Assembly (NCBI GenBank): GCA_017449065.1
Contig: JAFSKF010000051.1
Location: forward strand, 1 to 50,131
Length of the DNA: 50,131 nt
Reading direction: 5' to 3'
DNA from: Bacteroidales bacterium
GTDB taxonomy: Bacteria > Bacteroidota > Bacteroidia > Bacteroidales > UBA3663
Below are positions 8,985 through 19,200 of this stretch, in pieces. The notes below the pieces were generated by a model. That model worked only from the letters and a program-made list of their open reading frames with translations, was not told where the DNA came from and searched no databases. Position numbers and translations under genes: made by a program. How positions within the stretch are numbered: position 1 is the first letter of the stretch; every line of letters begins with the position of its first letter.

Positions 8985-9787
8985 AATTCGATTTTCAGGT
9001 AAGTGCGGTCATCGTGCGAGCAGTTGCCGGTTTGAATGCCTTTCGTTCCGCACAAGGCACCGATACATAAGGGATCGCTCTCTAACAACTGTTGGAGGGC
9101 GGTTTCCGATTCCTGCAGGGTAGGAAGGAGCAACGGGTAGCCGTCGGAAGCAAGAATCAAGACGGAAGCATCTGTGGGAACGGGGAAGACTTCGATGAAC
9201 CGGTCGGGAATCGCTGAACCATCGAACACCCCGAAGCCCAACGGATCGGTAGGGCGGTTCTGATAGCGCACCTGGCGGCTGATGAAAGGCTGGATGATGC
9301 GACGCCCAGGGTCGCTAGCAGCTATCTCTTCCGCAGTCATCAGGCCGCGACTTAGGTAGCTTTTCACGATGCTTGCCCGCCATTGGCTCAAAAGGCGATC
9401 GATAGCCTTTTCCGTGTGGTGAACTTCGAGTGTGTGGCGCAGAAAGGCAAACTGACAGTCGCCAACCAGCCAGATCTCGTTTCGGGAAAGGCTGAAAATA
9501 ACACCCGACGCTTCGGCACGATGACCCTGCAAGGCATTGTGGAGAGACTCGGAGAGCGCATCAACTGCCTCTCGGGCGGAAAGGTGCGGCGAGAGGCGTC
9601 TGACAGCATCTGCCAACGTTCGGGCAGCCATTTGTCCGGGTGTGAGAAGGGTGCCGTCGGGCAATGTAAAACGGAAAGCCGTCTTCGGTGTGGCTCCATC
9701 GAAAACGGCAATATAATGCGGAGTCATCACGTGGGTATCCTCCATGATTTTTCCTTTAGGCTGGCAGAAAACCTCCGCTATGTGCAT
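8981..9787 (-). CDS. PP2C-like protein phosphatase
   Basis: A 268-residue protein starting at MHIAEVFCQPKGKIMEDTH, chosen because this ATG follows the plsC stop codon by 2 bp and begins the homologous region; the frame upstream is only plsC shadow. The EDTHVM...AVFDGATPKT block resembles motifs 1-2 of PPM/PP2C metal-dependent Ser/Thr phosphatases, and WLVGDCQ and ILASDGYPLL supply later Asp-containing motifs. The usual DGHGG is DGATPKT, so it is a divergent member. It likely dephosphorylates proteins in the cytoplasm; partners are unknown. Co-transcribed with plsC. Confidence 0.7.
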   Translation of the reverse strand: MHIAEVFCQPKGKIMEDTHVMTPHYIAVFDGATPKTAFRFTLPDGTLLTPGQMAARTLADAVRRLSPHLSAREAVDALSESLHNALQGHRAEASGVIFSLSRNEIWLVGDCQFAFLRHTLEVHHTEKAIDRLLSQWRASIVKSYLSRGLMTAEEIAASDPGRRIIQPFISRQVRYQNRPTDPLGFGVFDGSAIPDRFIEVFPVPTDASVLILASDGYPLLLPTLQESETALQQLLESDPLCIGALCGTKGIQTGNCSHDDRTYLKIEF

Positions 9788-9789
9788 AA

Positions 9790-10599
9790 TTATCGGGCGA
9801 TTTCCTGATTCACGACCTTCTCCGGTCGCTTCATGACGGGTTCGTTCAAGCTCTTGGCGATAACCTCTTGAGAAGAGTAGAGGAGGCGTTCCACGCCGGC
9901 ATCGTTTCCTTCGGTGCGGGTGACGGCAGGCAGCGGATCGTGGATGGTAAGCTTCATGCGATGCCAATGAATCAGCAAGGAACCTTTCTTCATAATCTTA
10001 TAAGGTCCTTCGATGGTGATAGGCACCACCGGCATCCGGAGCATGGCAGCCAACGTGAAGGCACCCTTCTTGAACCGACCCAAGTGACCGTTCCGGGTGC
10101 GCGTACCTTCCGGGAACACAATGATCGAGGTGCCGCCCTTTAGGGTCTGCATCGCCTGACGGATGGTGTGCATCATGCCCGAAGCACCGCGTTCATCCAC
10201 CCAGATGTGACCGGCTTTGTCGCACGCAGGACCCACAAACGGCAGTTTGCGAATTCCCTTGCGGAGCATCCAGCGGAAAGGCTGTCCGAGAGCCGCATAG
10301 AGCAGGAAGATGTCGAAAGCCCCCTGATGATTGGCCACAAAAACATACGAAGTCTTAGGGTCGAGCTTCTCGCGTCCCTCCACTTTGTAAGGGCAAAGCG
10401 CCAGATAGCAGGTGATTTTTGACCAGAACACGCCTGGCCAGAATCCCATGAACTTGCCCAAGCCAACCATACAGCCGACATAAGTGACCAGACTTGTGAG
10501 AATGGTCAGAATTAGGAAGATGGGCAGGAAGATGCAGATTTCGTATATAAAATAAAGAATAACCATCGGAATAGGGATTGAACTGTTAAAAATTGGCAT
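9790..10599 (-). CDS. plsC: 1-acyl-sn-glycerol-3-phosphate acyltransferase
   Basis: A 269-residue inner-membrane enzyme with a hydrophobic N-terminus (residues 12-50). It carries the acyltransferase motifs NHQGAFD (HX4D, His91-Asp96) and FPEGTR (162-167). It acylates lysophosphatidic acid to phosphatidic acid in phospholipid synthesis. An ATG at residue 12 is an alternative start. It is followed with a 2-bp gap by the PP2C-like gene. A minus-strand TATCTTTG box sits at 10619-10626, 20 bp upstream, but without an obvious -33 partner. Confidence 0.93.
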   Translation of the reverse strand: MPIFNSSIPIPMVILYFIYEICIFLPIFLILTILTSLVTYVGCMVGLGKFMGFWPGVFWSKITCYLALCPYKVEGREKLDPKTSYVFVANHQGAFDIFLLYAALGQPFRWMLRKGIRKLPFVGPACDKAGHIWVDERGASGMMHTIRQAMQTLKGGTSIIVFPEGTRTRNGHLGRFKKGAFTLAAMLRMPVVPITIEGPYKIMKKGSLLIHWHRMKLTIHDPLPAVTRTEGNDAGVERLLYSSQEVIAKSLNEPVMKRPEKVVNQEIAR

Positions 10600-10664
10600 T
10601 TAAATGCTAAATTCGGGGCAAAGATATGGAAAAAAACATAAAATATCGTTTTTTTTTAGGATTT

Positions 10665-10698
10665 TTTGCTCAACATATCGAAAAAAACACTTACTTTG
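10665..10698 (+). promoter_or_regulatory. Probable promoter for the small membrane protein gene
   Basis: TTTG (10665-10668), 22-bp spacer and TTACTTTG (10691-10698), one mismatch from TAnnTTTG, 52 bp before the start codon. Confidence 0.45.
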
Positions 10699-10749
10699 CG
10701 CAAAAATATTAGCAAATATATCAAAACTTAATTATAAAATCAAGTTACT

Positions 10750-10947
10750 ATGAGAATTCTCAAGTTATACGGCGGTTCCATCCTGATTGTTCTGGCTTCC
10801 GTAGTTTTGTTCCTGCTGTTCAAGGTCGTTGATATTGACCGTGGTACATATAACATTGCCTTGATTGTTTGTGCCGTTGTTATTATTATCGGCGTATTGC
10901 TGAACATCTTTGGAGGAAAGAGTGCCGATAAGATTGGCGGAAAGTAA
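10750..10947 (+). CDS. Small two-helix membrane protein, function unknown
   Basis: A 65-residue protein beginning MRILKLYGGSILIV. It has two hydrophobic segments (about residues 8-25 and 35-54) separated by a short polar loop DIDRGT, and a Lys-rich end GGKSADKIGGK that should stay in the cytoplasm. I do not recognise a family with a known role. A promoter-like sequence precedes it and a strong hairpin follows it, which supports a real, separately expressed gene. Confidence 0.7.
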   Translation: MRILKLYGGSILIVLASVVLFLLFKVVDIDRGTYNIALIVCAVVIIIGVLLNIFGGKSADKIGGK

Positions 10948-10967
10948 ATCCGTTTGGAAAAAATACA

Positions 10968-11010
10968 GGTGGGAAAGCTCTGCGGGTAAGCAGAGTCTTC
11001 CTACCCTTTA
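10968..11010 (+). terminator. Hairpin after the small membrane protein gene
   Basis: A long, nearly paired stem (GGTGGGAA...CTCTGC with GCAGAG...TTCCTACC) around a GGGTAA loop, followed by CTTTAAAT. It lies 20 bp past the stop and just before the next gene, so it acts either as terminator or as a leader structure. Confidence 0.5.
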
Positions 11011-11035
11011 AATATTCGCGCGCGTTATTGATATA

Positions 11036-11719
11036 ATGGTTAAGAGAACTATACTGGGACTTCTGCTTGCTGTTTGTGTTTTTCCATCTGTTTACGCTCA
11101 GAAGTTTACAAAAAAAGAGCAGGCACGCCGGGAGGCTCGCAAAGCAAATTATTTTTACGGGGCAAGTTTTACGTTCACGGGAGGTTACGTCCACAGTTGG
11201 ATGAACGAAAAATCAGTTGACCTCGATACGGAATATTATGGCAAGAGCGAGAAATGGGGCAACACCCATAACTCCTTCAATGTTGGTTTCCTGTGGGATC
11301 AGGCAATCAGCAGGAAGTGGGGTGTGCAAACGGGTCTCTTCTACAACCAGAAAGGTGGCGATCATTTATATTATTACGACAATGGCTTGGGTTACGGCAG
11401 TATCTTGAGGGATGAGGAAACCGAGGAAGCCGCTATCCATATGGTAGAGTTGCAATCGCAGATTCGTCTTTTCCTGCCAGTCGGAACCTATAGCCGCTAC
11501 TCGTTGAACGGAGGAATCTTTATCGACAAGTTTGTCAATTCGCCCAGCAACGTCAGAAACTGGAATTTGGGAGTTCAGGCCGGAATCGGCTACGATTTCA
11601 AGCATCTTTCGGTCAATGCGACCTATCAATGCGGCCTGCTACCGTCAGTCGTTGATGACTGCAAAAGCCGTTTGTCGTCTGTTTCAATCAATATCGGATA
11701 TCGCATTTGGAAAAAATAA
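11036..11719 (+). CDS. Outer-membrane beta-barrel protein
   Basis: A 227-residue protein with a signal peptide (MVKRTILGLLLAVCVFPSVYAQ, cleavage after VYA). The mature part begins with a charged segment KKEQARREARK and then alternates aromatic/glycine strands ending in NIGYRIWKK, typical of small 8-10-strand outer-membrane barrels of the PorT/OmpA-like beta-barrel group in Bacteroidetes. No specific function can be assigned. It stands between the small membrane protein and purB on the same strand. Confidence 0.7.
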   Translation: MVKRTILGLLLAVCVFPSVYAQKFTKKEQARREARKANYFYGASFTFTGGYVHSWMNEKSVDLDTEYYGKSEKWGNTHNSFNVGFLWDQAISRKWGVQTGLFYNQKGGDHLYYYDNGLGYGSILRDEETEEAAIHMVELQSQIRLFLPVGTYSRYSLNGGIFIDKFVNSPSNVRNWNLGVQAGIGYDFKHLSVNATYQCGLLPSVVDDCKSRLSSVSINIGYRIWKK

Positions 11720-11750
11720 GTAATAATTTTCTGTCCTTAACTAAACATTC

Positions 11751-13100
11751 ATGGAGTTAGAATTCAGTCCGCTAACGGCAGTAAGTCCTATTGACGGCCG
11801 TTATCATGGCAAGACCGAAGTTTTGAGCAATTATTTTTCGGAATTTGCTCTGATCAAGTACAGGGTTCGTGTCGAGGTCGAGTATTTCATCGCCCTTTGC
11901 GAACTTCCGCTCCCGCAGTTAGCCGGCGTTCCTGCCGACGTTTTTCCTAAACTGCGTTCCATCTATCAGAATTTTACCATTGCTGAGGCCCAGCGTGTAA
12001 AAGATATTGAAAAAGTTACCAATCACGATGTGAAGGCTGTCGAATACCTTTTGAAGGAGGAATTTGACAAACTCGGATTGGAGGCCTACAAGGAATTCAT
12101 TCATTTCGGTCTCACCAGTCAGGATATTAACAACACGGCTGTGCCGATGTCGATCAAGGAGGCTGTGTATGACGTCTATGTTCCGGCTTTGCAAGAGGTG
12201 ATCGACCAGTTGGCTGTCTATGCCGATGAATGGAAAGACATTCCGATGCTGGCCCGCACACACGGACAGCCTGCTTCGCCCACCCGTCTGGGTAAGGAAG
12301 TTGAGGTGTTCGTCTATCGCCTGCGCCAGCAGCTCGCGTTGCTCAAGCAGGTGCCCGTGACCGGCAAGTTCGGTGGTGCAACCGGAAATTTCAATGCCCA
12401 TCACATCGCTTATCCCGATCGGAACTGGCGCGAATTCGGCAACCAGTTCCTGAGCGAAAAACTGGGCATCGAACGCGAGGAATGGACCACACAGATCTCG
12501 AATTACGACAATCTGGCCGCTTTGTTCGATGCTTTGCGTCGTATCAATGTGGTGCTTCTGGATGTCGATAAGGATTTCTGGCAGTACATCTCGATGGAAT
12601 ATTTCAAGCAGCAGATCAAGGCCGGAGAGGTCGGTTCGTCGGCGATGCCTCATAAGGTGAATCCGATTGACTACGAGAACTCGGAGGGCAATCTGGGTAT
12701 TGCCAATGCCATTCTCGATCACCTGGCCATGAAGTTGCCGGTAAGCCGTTTGCAGCGCGACCTGACCGACAGCACCGTATTGCGTAACGTCGGTGTGCCG
12801 TTGGGCCACATGCTGATTGCTTTGGCATCGACGCTGAAAGGTCTGCGGAAACTTTTGTTGAACGAACCCGCCATCCGTCGCGATCTGGATAATGCCTGGG
12901 CCGTTGTTGCTGAAGGCATCCAGACCATCCTACGTCGTGAAGGCTATCCAAAACCCTACGAAACACTCAAGGCTCTGACCCGTGTGAATACGGGAATGAA
13001 CCAAGAGACAATATACAACTTTATAGAAACATTAAATGTCTCGGAGTCGGTGAAAGCAGAGTTGCATGCACTTACTCCTTCTAATTATACCGGTATTTAA
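11751..13100 (+). CDS. purB: Adenylosuccinate lyase
   Basis: A 449-residue member of the fumarase/aspartase superfamily. The N-terminal LTAVSPIDGRYHGKTE is typical of PurB, and the superfamily signature GSSAMPHKVNP begins at residue 295 with the flexible catalytic-Ser loop. It releases fumarate from SAICAR and adenylosuccinate in purine synthesis and acts as a cytoplasmic tetramer. It is 31 bp after the outer-membrane protein gene and 30 bp before the pseudouridine synthase gene, so these may share a transcript. Confidence 0.97.
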   Translation: MELEFSPLTAVSPIDGRYHGKTEVLSNYFSEFALIKYRVRVEVEYFIALCELPLPQLAGVPADVFPKLRSIYQNFTIAEAQRVKDIEKVTNHDVKAVEYLLKEEFDKLGLEAYKEFIHFGLTSQDINNTAVPMSIKEAVYDVYVPALQEVIDQLAVYADEWKDIPMLARTHGQPASPTRLGKEVEVFVYRLRQQLALLKQVPVTGKFGGATGNFNAHHIAYPDRNWREFGNQFLSEKLGIEREEWTTQISNYDNLAALFDALRRINVVLLDVDKDFWQYISMEYFKQQIKAGEVGSSAMPHKVNPIDYENSEGNLGIANAILDHLAMKLPVSRLQRDLTDSTVLRNVGVPLGHMLIALASTLKGLRKLLLNEPAIRRDLDNAWAVVAEGIQTILRREGYPKPYETLKALTRVNTGMNQETIYNFIETLNVSESVKAELHALTPSNYTGI

Positions 13101-13130
13101 AAGTAAAATCAAAAAAATCAATTATTCAAA

Positions 13131-14645
13131 ATGGAAGAGAATCAGAATTTATCAGCTGAAACCCCAAAACAGGAGGGTGGAGAACAGCAGCCGCAGCGTC
13201 GTCGTCGTATCGGTGAAACACAAGGCCGCTTCAGTTCGGAAGCAGCAGCCTACGAGCGTCAGAACAGTTATCGTGCCGGAGGTTACCAGCCACGAAACAG
13301 CTATAATCCGAATTTCCGTCAGGGAGGCTATCAGCCACGTCCTTCGTTCAATCAGGAAGGCGGCTACCAGCAGGGTGGCTATCAGCCGCGTCCGAACAAT
13401 TACCAGCGTCCGAACTATCAGGGTGCAGGTTACCAGCGTCCGGCTGCCCCGCACACTTCCTACAACCGATATCAGCAGAGTGCCCCACAGACTGAAGGCG
13501 CAACCCAAGAGAACAAGGCTGAAGGCACGCAGGAGAACAACTACCAGCAGGAGGGCTATCAGCCACGTCAGCAAGGCGGTTATCGTCAGCAGGGCGGATA
13601 CGGTCGTCAGCAGGGCGGCTATCAGCCACGTCAGCAAGGCGGCTACCGTCAGCAGGGTGGTTACGGTCGTCCGCAGCAAGGCGGTTACGGTCGTCCGCAG
13701 CAGGGCGGTTATGGTCGTCCCCAGCAGGGTGGTTACGGTCGTCCGCAGCAGGGTGGCTACGGTCGTCCGCAGCAGGGCGGTTATGGTCGTCCGCAGCAGG
13801 GTGGCTACGGTCGTCCGCAGCAGGGCGGTTACGATCGCAACGGCTATCAGACACGCAAACAGCCTCGCAAGCAGGCCTATAATCCACATCGTCCGGTTGA
13901 ATACACAGAAGCAATCGTCGATCCAAATGAAGAATTGCGCCTGAACAAGTTCCTTGCCAATGCCGGCATCTGCTCTCGTCGTGAAGCCGATGAGTATATC
14001 CAGAACGGTTCGGTCAAGGTGAACGGTGAGGTGGTGACAGAACTCGGCACCAAGGTAACCCGCAAGGATGTTATCCTGTTCAACGATCAGCCGGTAAGCC
14101 TGGAGCGTAAGGTTTATGTATTGCTGAACAAACCGAAAGATACCGTAACGACCAGCGACGATCCACAGGGACGTCAGACCGTAATGGATCTGGTTCGCAA
14201 CGCATCGCAGGAGCGTATCTATCCTGTAGGCCGTCTGGACCGCAACACCACAGGTGTGCTTCTGCTCACCAACGATGGCGATCTGGCTTCGAAGCTGACC
14301 CATCCGAAGTATGTGAAGAAGAAGATCTATCACGTTTGGCTCGATAAGGATGTGACCGAAGAGGATTTGGCTAAGATTGCAGCCGGTGTAGAACTGGAAG
14401 ACGGTATGATTCATGCCGATGCTATTGCCTATGCCAACGACGAGGACAAGAATCAGGTCGGCATTGAGATCCATTCCGGAAAGAACCGCATCGTGCGTCG
14501 TATCTTCGAATCACTGGGCTATCGTGTGACGAAGCTCGATCGTGTCTATTTCGCAGGTCTGACCAAGAAGAACCTGCCACGCGGACGCTGGCGTCACCTC
14601 ACACAGCAGGAGGTGAACATGCTCAAGATGGGCGCGTTCGAGTGA
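13131..14645 (+). CDS. RluB/RsuA-type pseudouridine synthase with disordered N-terminus
   Basis: A 504-residue protein. Residues ~1-255 are low complexity, rich in Gln, Gly, Tyr and Arg. Then follow an S4 RNA-binding domain (LNKFLANAGICSRREADEYI, from about residue 267) and the RsuA/RluB catalytic domain with GRLDRNTTG, catalytic Asp at about 370. It should convert a specific uridine of 23S (RluB) or 16S (RsuA) rRNA to pseudouridine; the two cannot be separated here. The disordered extension contains seven perfect-to-near-perfect 24-bp repeats and may bind RNA through its RGG-like content. Confidence 0.92.
   Translation: MEENQNLSAETPKQEGGEQQPQRRRRIGETQGRFSSEAAAYERQNSYRAGGYQPRNSYNPNFRQGGYQPRPSFNQEGGYQQGGYQPRPNNYQRPNYQGAGYQRPAAPHTSYNRYQQSAPQTEGATQENKAEGTQENNYQQEGYQPRQQGGYRQQGGYGRQQGGYQPRQQGGYRQQGGYGRPQQGGYGRPQQGGYGRPQQGGYGRPQQGGYGRPQQGGYGRPQQGGYGRPQQGGYDRNGYQTRKQPRKQAYNPHRPVEYTEAIVDPNEELRLNKFLANAGICSRREADEYIQNGSVKVNGEVVTELGTKVTRKDVILFNDQPVSLERKVYVLLNKPKDTVTTSDDPQGRQTVMDLVRNASQERIYPVGRLDRNTTGVLLLTNDGDLASKLTHPKYVKKKIYHVWLDKDVTEEDLAKIAAGVELEDGMIHADAIAYANDEDKNQVGIEIHSGKNRIVRRIFESLGYRVTKLDRVYFAGLTKKNLPRGRWRHLTQQEVNMLKMGAFE
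13662..13829 (+). repeat. Seven in-frame 24-bp repeats in the pseudouridine synthase gene
   Basis: Unit TACGGTCGTCCGCAGCAGGG plus four bases, encoding YGRPQQGG, repeated seven times with only synonymous third-base changes. Copy number could change by slippage without breaking the reading frame. Confidence 0.9.
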
Positions 14646-14681
14646 AAAACTGAGAGTAGTGTGTAATATTAAAGATTTCTT

Positions 14682-16106
14682 ATGAAACGCGAAATAATCA
14701 AGACCGTCTTGAAAGAAGCCAAGCTGGATCGCGACGTTACCGTTTGCGGTTGGGTGCGTTCCATGCGAGGCAACAAGGTGGTAAAGTTCATCGCTCTGAA
14801 CGATGGAAGCTGCGTGAGCGGCATTCAGATTGTGGCCGATGTAGAGAAATTCGACGAGGCTTTGCTGAAGCGCATCACCACAGGTGCTTGTATTAAGGTG
14901 GAGGGCAGACTCGTAGCCAGCCAGGGCGGAAACCAGTCGTGCGAGGTGCAGGCTGCTACCATCGAGGTGCTGGGCGACTGCGATGCCAACGAGTATCCGT
15001 TGCAGAAGAAGGGCCATTCGATGGAGTTCTTGCGCGAGAAAGCACATTTGCGTCCGCGCACCAACCTGTTCGGTGCCATTCTCCGCATCCGTCACAACAT
15101 GGCAATCGCCATTCACCAGTACTTCCACGAACACGGCTTCTACTACTTCCACACTCCGCTCATCACAGCGAGCGATTGCGAAGGTGCCGGCCAGATGTTC
15201 CAGGTGACTACCAAGAACCTCTACGACCTGAAGAAAGACGAGAACGGTTCGATTATCTACGACGATGATTTCTTCGGCAAGATGACTTCGCTGACCGTAT
15301 CGGGTCAGTTGGAGGGTGAGTTGGGAGCTACGGCTTTGGGCCAGATCTATACGTTCGGTCCGACGTTCCGTGCCGAGAATTCGAACACACCTCGCCATTT
15401 GGCAGAGTTCTGGATGGTGGAGCCGGAAGTTGCTTTCTACGACATGGACGACCTGATGGCTTTGGAGGAAGACTTCATCAAGCATTGTGTCCGTTGGGCG
15501 CTCGATAACTGCCGCGAAGACCTGGAGTTCCTCAACAAACTCATCGATCCGACGCTGATTGAGCGTCTGGAAGGCGTGCTCAAGGATTCGTTCGTGCACC
15601 TGCCATACACCAAGGGTATCGAGATCTTGCAGCAGGCCATCAAGGACGGTCGCAAGTTTGAGTTCCCATGCGAGTGGGGCGACGATCTGGCCTCCGAGCA
15701 CGAGCGCTTCCTGGTGGAGGAATACTTCAAGAAGCCGGTCATCATGACGAACTATCCGAAGAAGATCAAGTCGTTCTATATGAAGATCGACGAAAAGAAA
15801 CCGGTCTTCAATGGTCAGGAGATGGAAGAAACCGTGCAGGGTACCGACGTGCTCTTCCCGCAAATCGGCGAGATTATCGGCGGTTCGGTGCGCGAAGAGA
15901 ACTACGACAAGCTGCTCAACGAAATCCAGACCCGCAACATCCCGATGAAGGATATGTGGTGGTATCTTGACACGCGCCGCTTCGGATCTTGTCCGCATGC
16001 CGGTTTCGGTCTGGGCTTCGAGCGTTTGATCCTGTTCGTTACAGGTATGCAGAACATTCGCGACGTGATCCCATTCCCACGCACGCCAAAGTCGGCGGAA
16101 TTCTAA
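14682..16106 (+). CDS. asnS: Asparaginyl-tRNA synthetase
   Basis: A 474-residue class IIb aminoacyl-tRNA synthetase. The N-terminal OB-fold anticodon-binding domain starts with [19 protein letters not shown]. Motif 2 appears as [20 protein letters not shown] and motif 3 as [12 protein letters not shown] near the C-terminus, followed by IPFPRTP. Asn rather than Asp specificity is indicated by overall length and the [15 protein letters not shown] form. It charges tRNA-Asn in the cytoplasm. It lies 36 bp after the pseudouridine synthase gene and is closed by a strong terminator. Confidence 0.96.
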   Translation: MKREIIKTVLKEAKLDRDVTVCGWVRSMRGNKVVKFIALNDGSCVSGIQIVADVEKFDEALLKRITTGACIKVEGRLVASQGGNQSCEVQAATIEVLGDCDANEYPLQKKGHSMEFLREKAHLRPRTNLFGAILRIRHNMAIAIHQYFHEHGFYYFHTPLITASDCEGAGQMFQVTTKNLYDLKKDENGSIIYDDDFFGKMTSLTVSGQLEGELGATALGQIYTFGPTFRAENSNTPRHLAEFWMVEPEVAFYDMDDLMALEEDFIKHCVRWALDNCREDLEFLNKLIDPTLIERLEGVLKDSFVHLPYTKGIEILQQAIKDGRKFEFPCEWGDDLASEHERFLVEEYFKKPVIMTNYPKKIKSFYMKIDEKKPVFNGQEMEETVQGTDVLFPQIGEIIGGSVREENYDKLLNEIQTRNIPMKDMWWYLDTRRFGSCPHAGFGLGFERLILFVTGMQNIRDVIPFPRTPKSAEF

Positions 16107-16118
16107 ACAGAACAAAAC

Positions 16119-16162
16119 TGAGGCTGCTGCTCCTTGCAGGGGTGGCAGCCTCAGGCTTTTAT
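16119..16162 (+). terminator. Rho-independent terminator after asnS
   Basis: TGAGGCTGC (16119-16127) pairs perfectly with GCAGCCTCA (16145-16153), followed by GGCTTTTATAAT. It separates asnS from the secreted glycosidase gene. Confidence 0.8.
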
Positions 16163-16213
16163 AATACTGTCTTAATTATAAACTGTCTTATTCATTATCT
16201 TCAAAACCACATT

Positions 16214-19200
16214 ATGAAAACGTCCTTGCTATCTTTATCGGCGGCTCTTCTGCTTACGGGAACGGCTGTTGCGCAATCGGAGATTTATCCCCAGCATTTC
16301 GATCTGGAAGAAGTGACCCTCTTGGACGGTCCGCTCAAGACCGCTCAGGATCTCAACATCAAGCTGCTTCTCAGCTATGATGCCGACCGCTTGCTGACAC
16401 CTTTCGTGCGTCAGGCGGGGCTTTCGGCCACCACCGACACGAAGAGCCGCTATTACCAGTGGGAAAAGAAGCATCCCAACCATGAGAATTGGGGCAGCGG
16501 CAGTTTCCGTCTGGACGGACACGTGGGCGGTCACTATCTGACGGCGCTGGCGTTGGCCTATGCAGCCAGCCACGATGCCAAGGAACAGGAGCAACTTCTG
16601 GCGAAAATCGATTATGTGCTGCCCGTTCTGAAAGATTGTCAGGACGTGTTCGATGCCGACGAAACCGGTTTGTACGGTTTCATTGGCGGACAGCCTATCA
16701 ACGATACCTGGCAGGATCTCTATGCAGGCAGCACCAGCAAGTTCCGCAATGTGCGCGGCTGGGTGCCTTTCTATTGCGAACATAAAGTGCTGGCCGGTTT
16801 GCGCGATATTGCGCTCTATACCAGCGACGATGCCGCTTATGCACGCGCTTCTGTCGCCCGCGAGCTTTTCCGCAAGCTTTCCGACTGGAGCGTGAACGTG
16901 GTGGCCAAACTGAGCGATGCCGACCTGCAGTCGGTTTTGGATACCGAGCACGGCGGCATGAACGAGACACTGATCGATGCCTATCGTCTGTTTGGCGACT
17001 CCAAGTATCTGACCGCCGCCAAGCGTTACAGCCACGCTTCGATGGTGAATGGCATGCAGACAGTGAGCACCACCTTTCTGGATGGCAAGCACGCCAACAC
17101 ACAGGTGCCGAAATACATTGGTTTCGCCCGCATTGCCCAAGAGGACAAATCGGCCGTCACATATCAGAAAGCTGCCGACAATTTCTGGACCGATGTTGCC
17201 AACAACCGTACGGTTTGCATTGGCGGAAACTCGGTGAACGAACACTTCATCGGAGCGGCTTACGGCAATCGCTACCTGGACGAGACGAACGGCCCGGAAA
17301 GCTGCAACTCGAACAATATGCTGAAGCTGAGCGAAGATCTGTTCGATACCTATCATGATGCCAAGTATGCCGATTTCTACGAAGGCACGATGTATAATCA
17401 TATCTTATCGACCCAGGATCCTGCCACCGGCGGCTATGTTTACTTCACGCCGTTGCGTCCGCAGTCTTACCGCATCTACAGCAAGGTCGATCAGGATATG
17501 TGGTGCTGCGTAGGCACCGGAATGGAGAACCACAGCAAGTACGGACATTTCATCTATACGCATCAGGGCGACAGCGTCCTGTATGTGAACCTCTTTACGG
17601 CATCGAAGCTGGAGGACGAAACCTTCGCCCTTACCCAATCGACCCAGTTCCCCGAAGAGCAGGGAACCACCATCACCATCAACAAGGCCGGCAGCTACAC
17701 GTTGGCTATCCGCCGTCCGTCGTGGGTCGATGCCGGATTCTCGGTCTCGCTCAACAATAAGGAGCAGAACGTTGCTGCCACCCGAAACGGCAGTTACTTC
17801 CGCCTGAAAGCCGATTTCAAGGCCGGCGATGAGATCCGCGTGAAGTTGCCGATGTCGTTGCGCTATGAGGTTTGTCCGAATCTGACCGATTATGTGGCCT
17901 TCAAGTATGGTCCGCTTTTGCTGGCTGCCCGCACCACCAGCGTGAGCCAGAACGATCAGAGCGGTTTGCCTTACGAAGCCCTGTCGCACGAATATGCCTT
18001 GGGCGAACGTATGGGTCATGCGCCCGACAGCTATGCTCCCAAACTCTCGCTGGGCACGATGCCGATGCTGATCGGCAACCGTTCGGAAGTGCTGAAGCGC
18101 ATCCAGCCGACCGACAATAAACTCGAGTTTACGCTCGATGCCAGCCGCAACGATGCCACTTCTGCCAACTACACCTGGAGTAAGCTCACCCTGGTGCCGT
18201 TCTATCAGTTGCACCACAGCCGCGTGAATGTCTATTGGTATCAGCAGACTTACGAGAACTATACCCAGAGCACTTGGGCTCAGGCGGAAGCCGAGGCGCA
18301 GAAACTCGAAGAGCGCACGCTCGACCGCGTGGATGTCGGCCAACAGCAAGCCGAAGCCGGAGCTGTCACCTATAGCTACGATTCGAGCAACGGAACCTAT
18401 AACGGCGAGGATTATCGTGACACGAAGGCCAACGGCTGGATTCAGGTGGTGCTCAATAATCCCGATCCCGATGCCAAGAACCTGGGTCTGGTGTTGCGCT
18501 ACACGACCGCCGACAAAGACCGCCGCTGCTCCATCTATGTGAACGGCACCATGCTGAAAGAATATACCGTTCCGGCATCGAGCCTGATGGCCGACGGAAA
18601 CGGATTCTTCAACGTGGAGTTCCCGCTGGGCGAGCTGGCGATGTTCATCGACGGACATGCCCTTTCTGTCTTCACGGTGCGAATCGTGGCAAGCGGCTCC
18701 ACCATGAATCCGGGCCTGTATTACATCCGCCTTACTCGCGATTACCAGCCTTCGCAGTTCGCCTATCAGTTCAAGGCGTCGGACTGGGCCTATACGGGCG
18801 ACACCGGCCGTGTGCAGCAAAGCAAGATCCTGGCCGATGAGGCCACCAATTCCATCAGCCTGACGCAGAGCGGCACGAACAATATCTGCCTGAAGTACGG
18901 CAGCGCTGCGGAATATGAGATCCCCTACGATCAGAAATACCTGGTGATTCGCGGCTCGAACCTCAGCAAGGCTTCCGGCTACAGCTATCTGTGGTGGCTG
19001 AACGGAGCCAATGCCGGCACGCAGGTGGCGCCCACCGCTGTTTCCAGCCTCGAAGACCAGCGCACCCAGCTGGTGTGGGACATCACGAAGTCCGGCCTGA
19101 CCAAAAACTGCTCCACCGATCCCTGGATTCTCTCCACTTCCTACCATGCCAACAGCACGCTTTTCGGCCTGACCGCTCAGGTGAGTTCGCAGCCGGTGGT

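Noticed and set aside
13662..13829. CRISPR array
   Set aside because: Units are contiguous without spacers and lie in frame within a gene.
14511..16115. 534-codon frame opposite asnS
   Set aside because: Mirror of the conserved AsnRS frame; no family resemblance.
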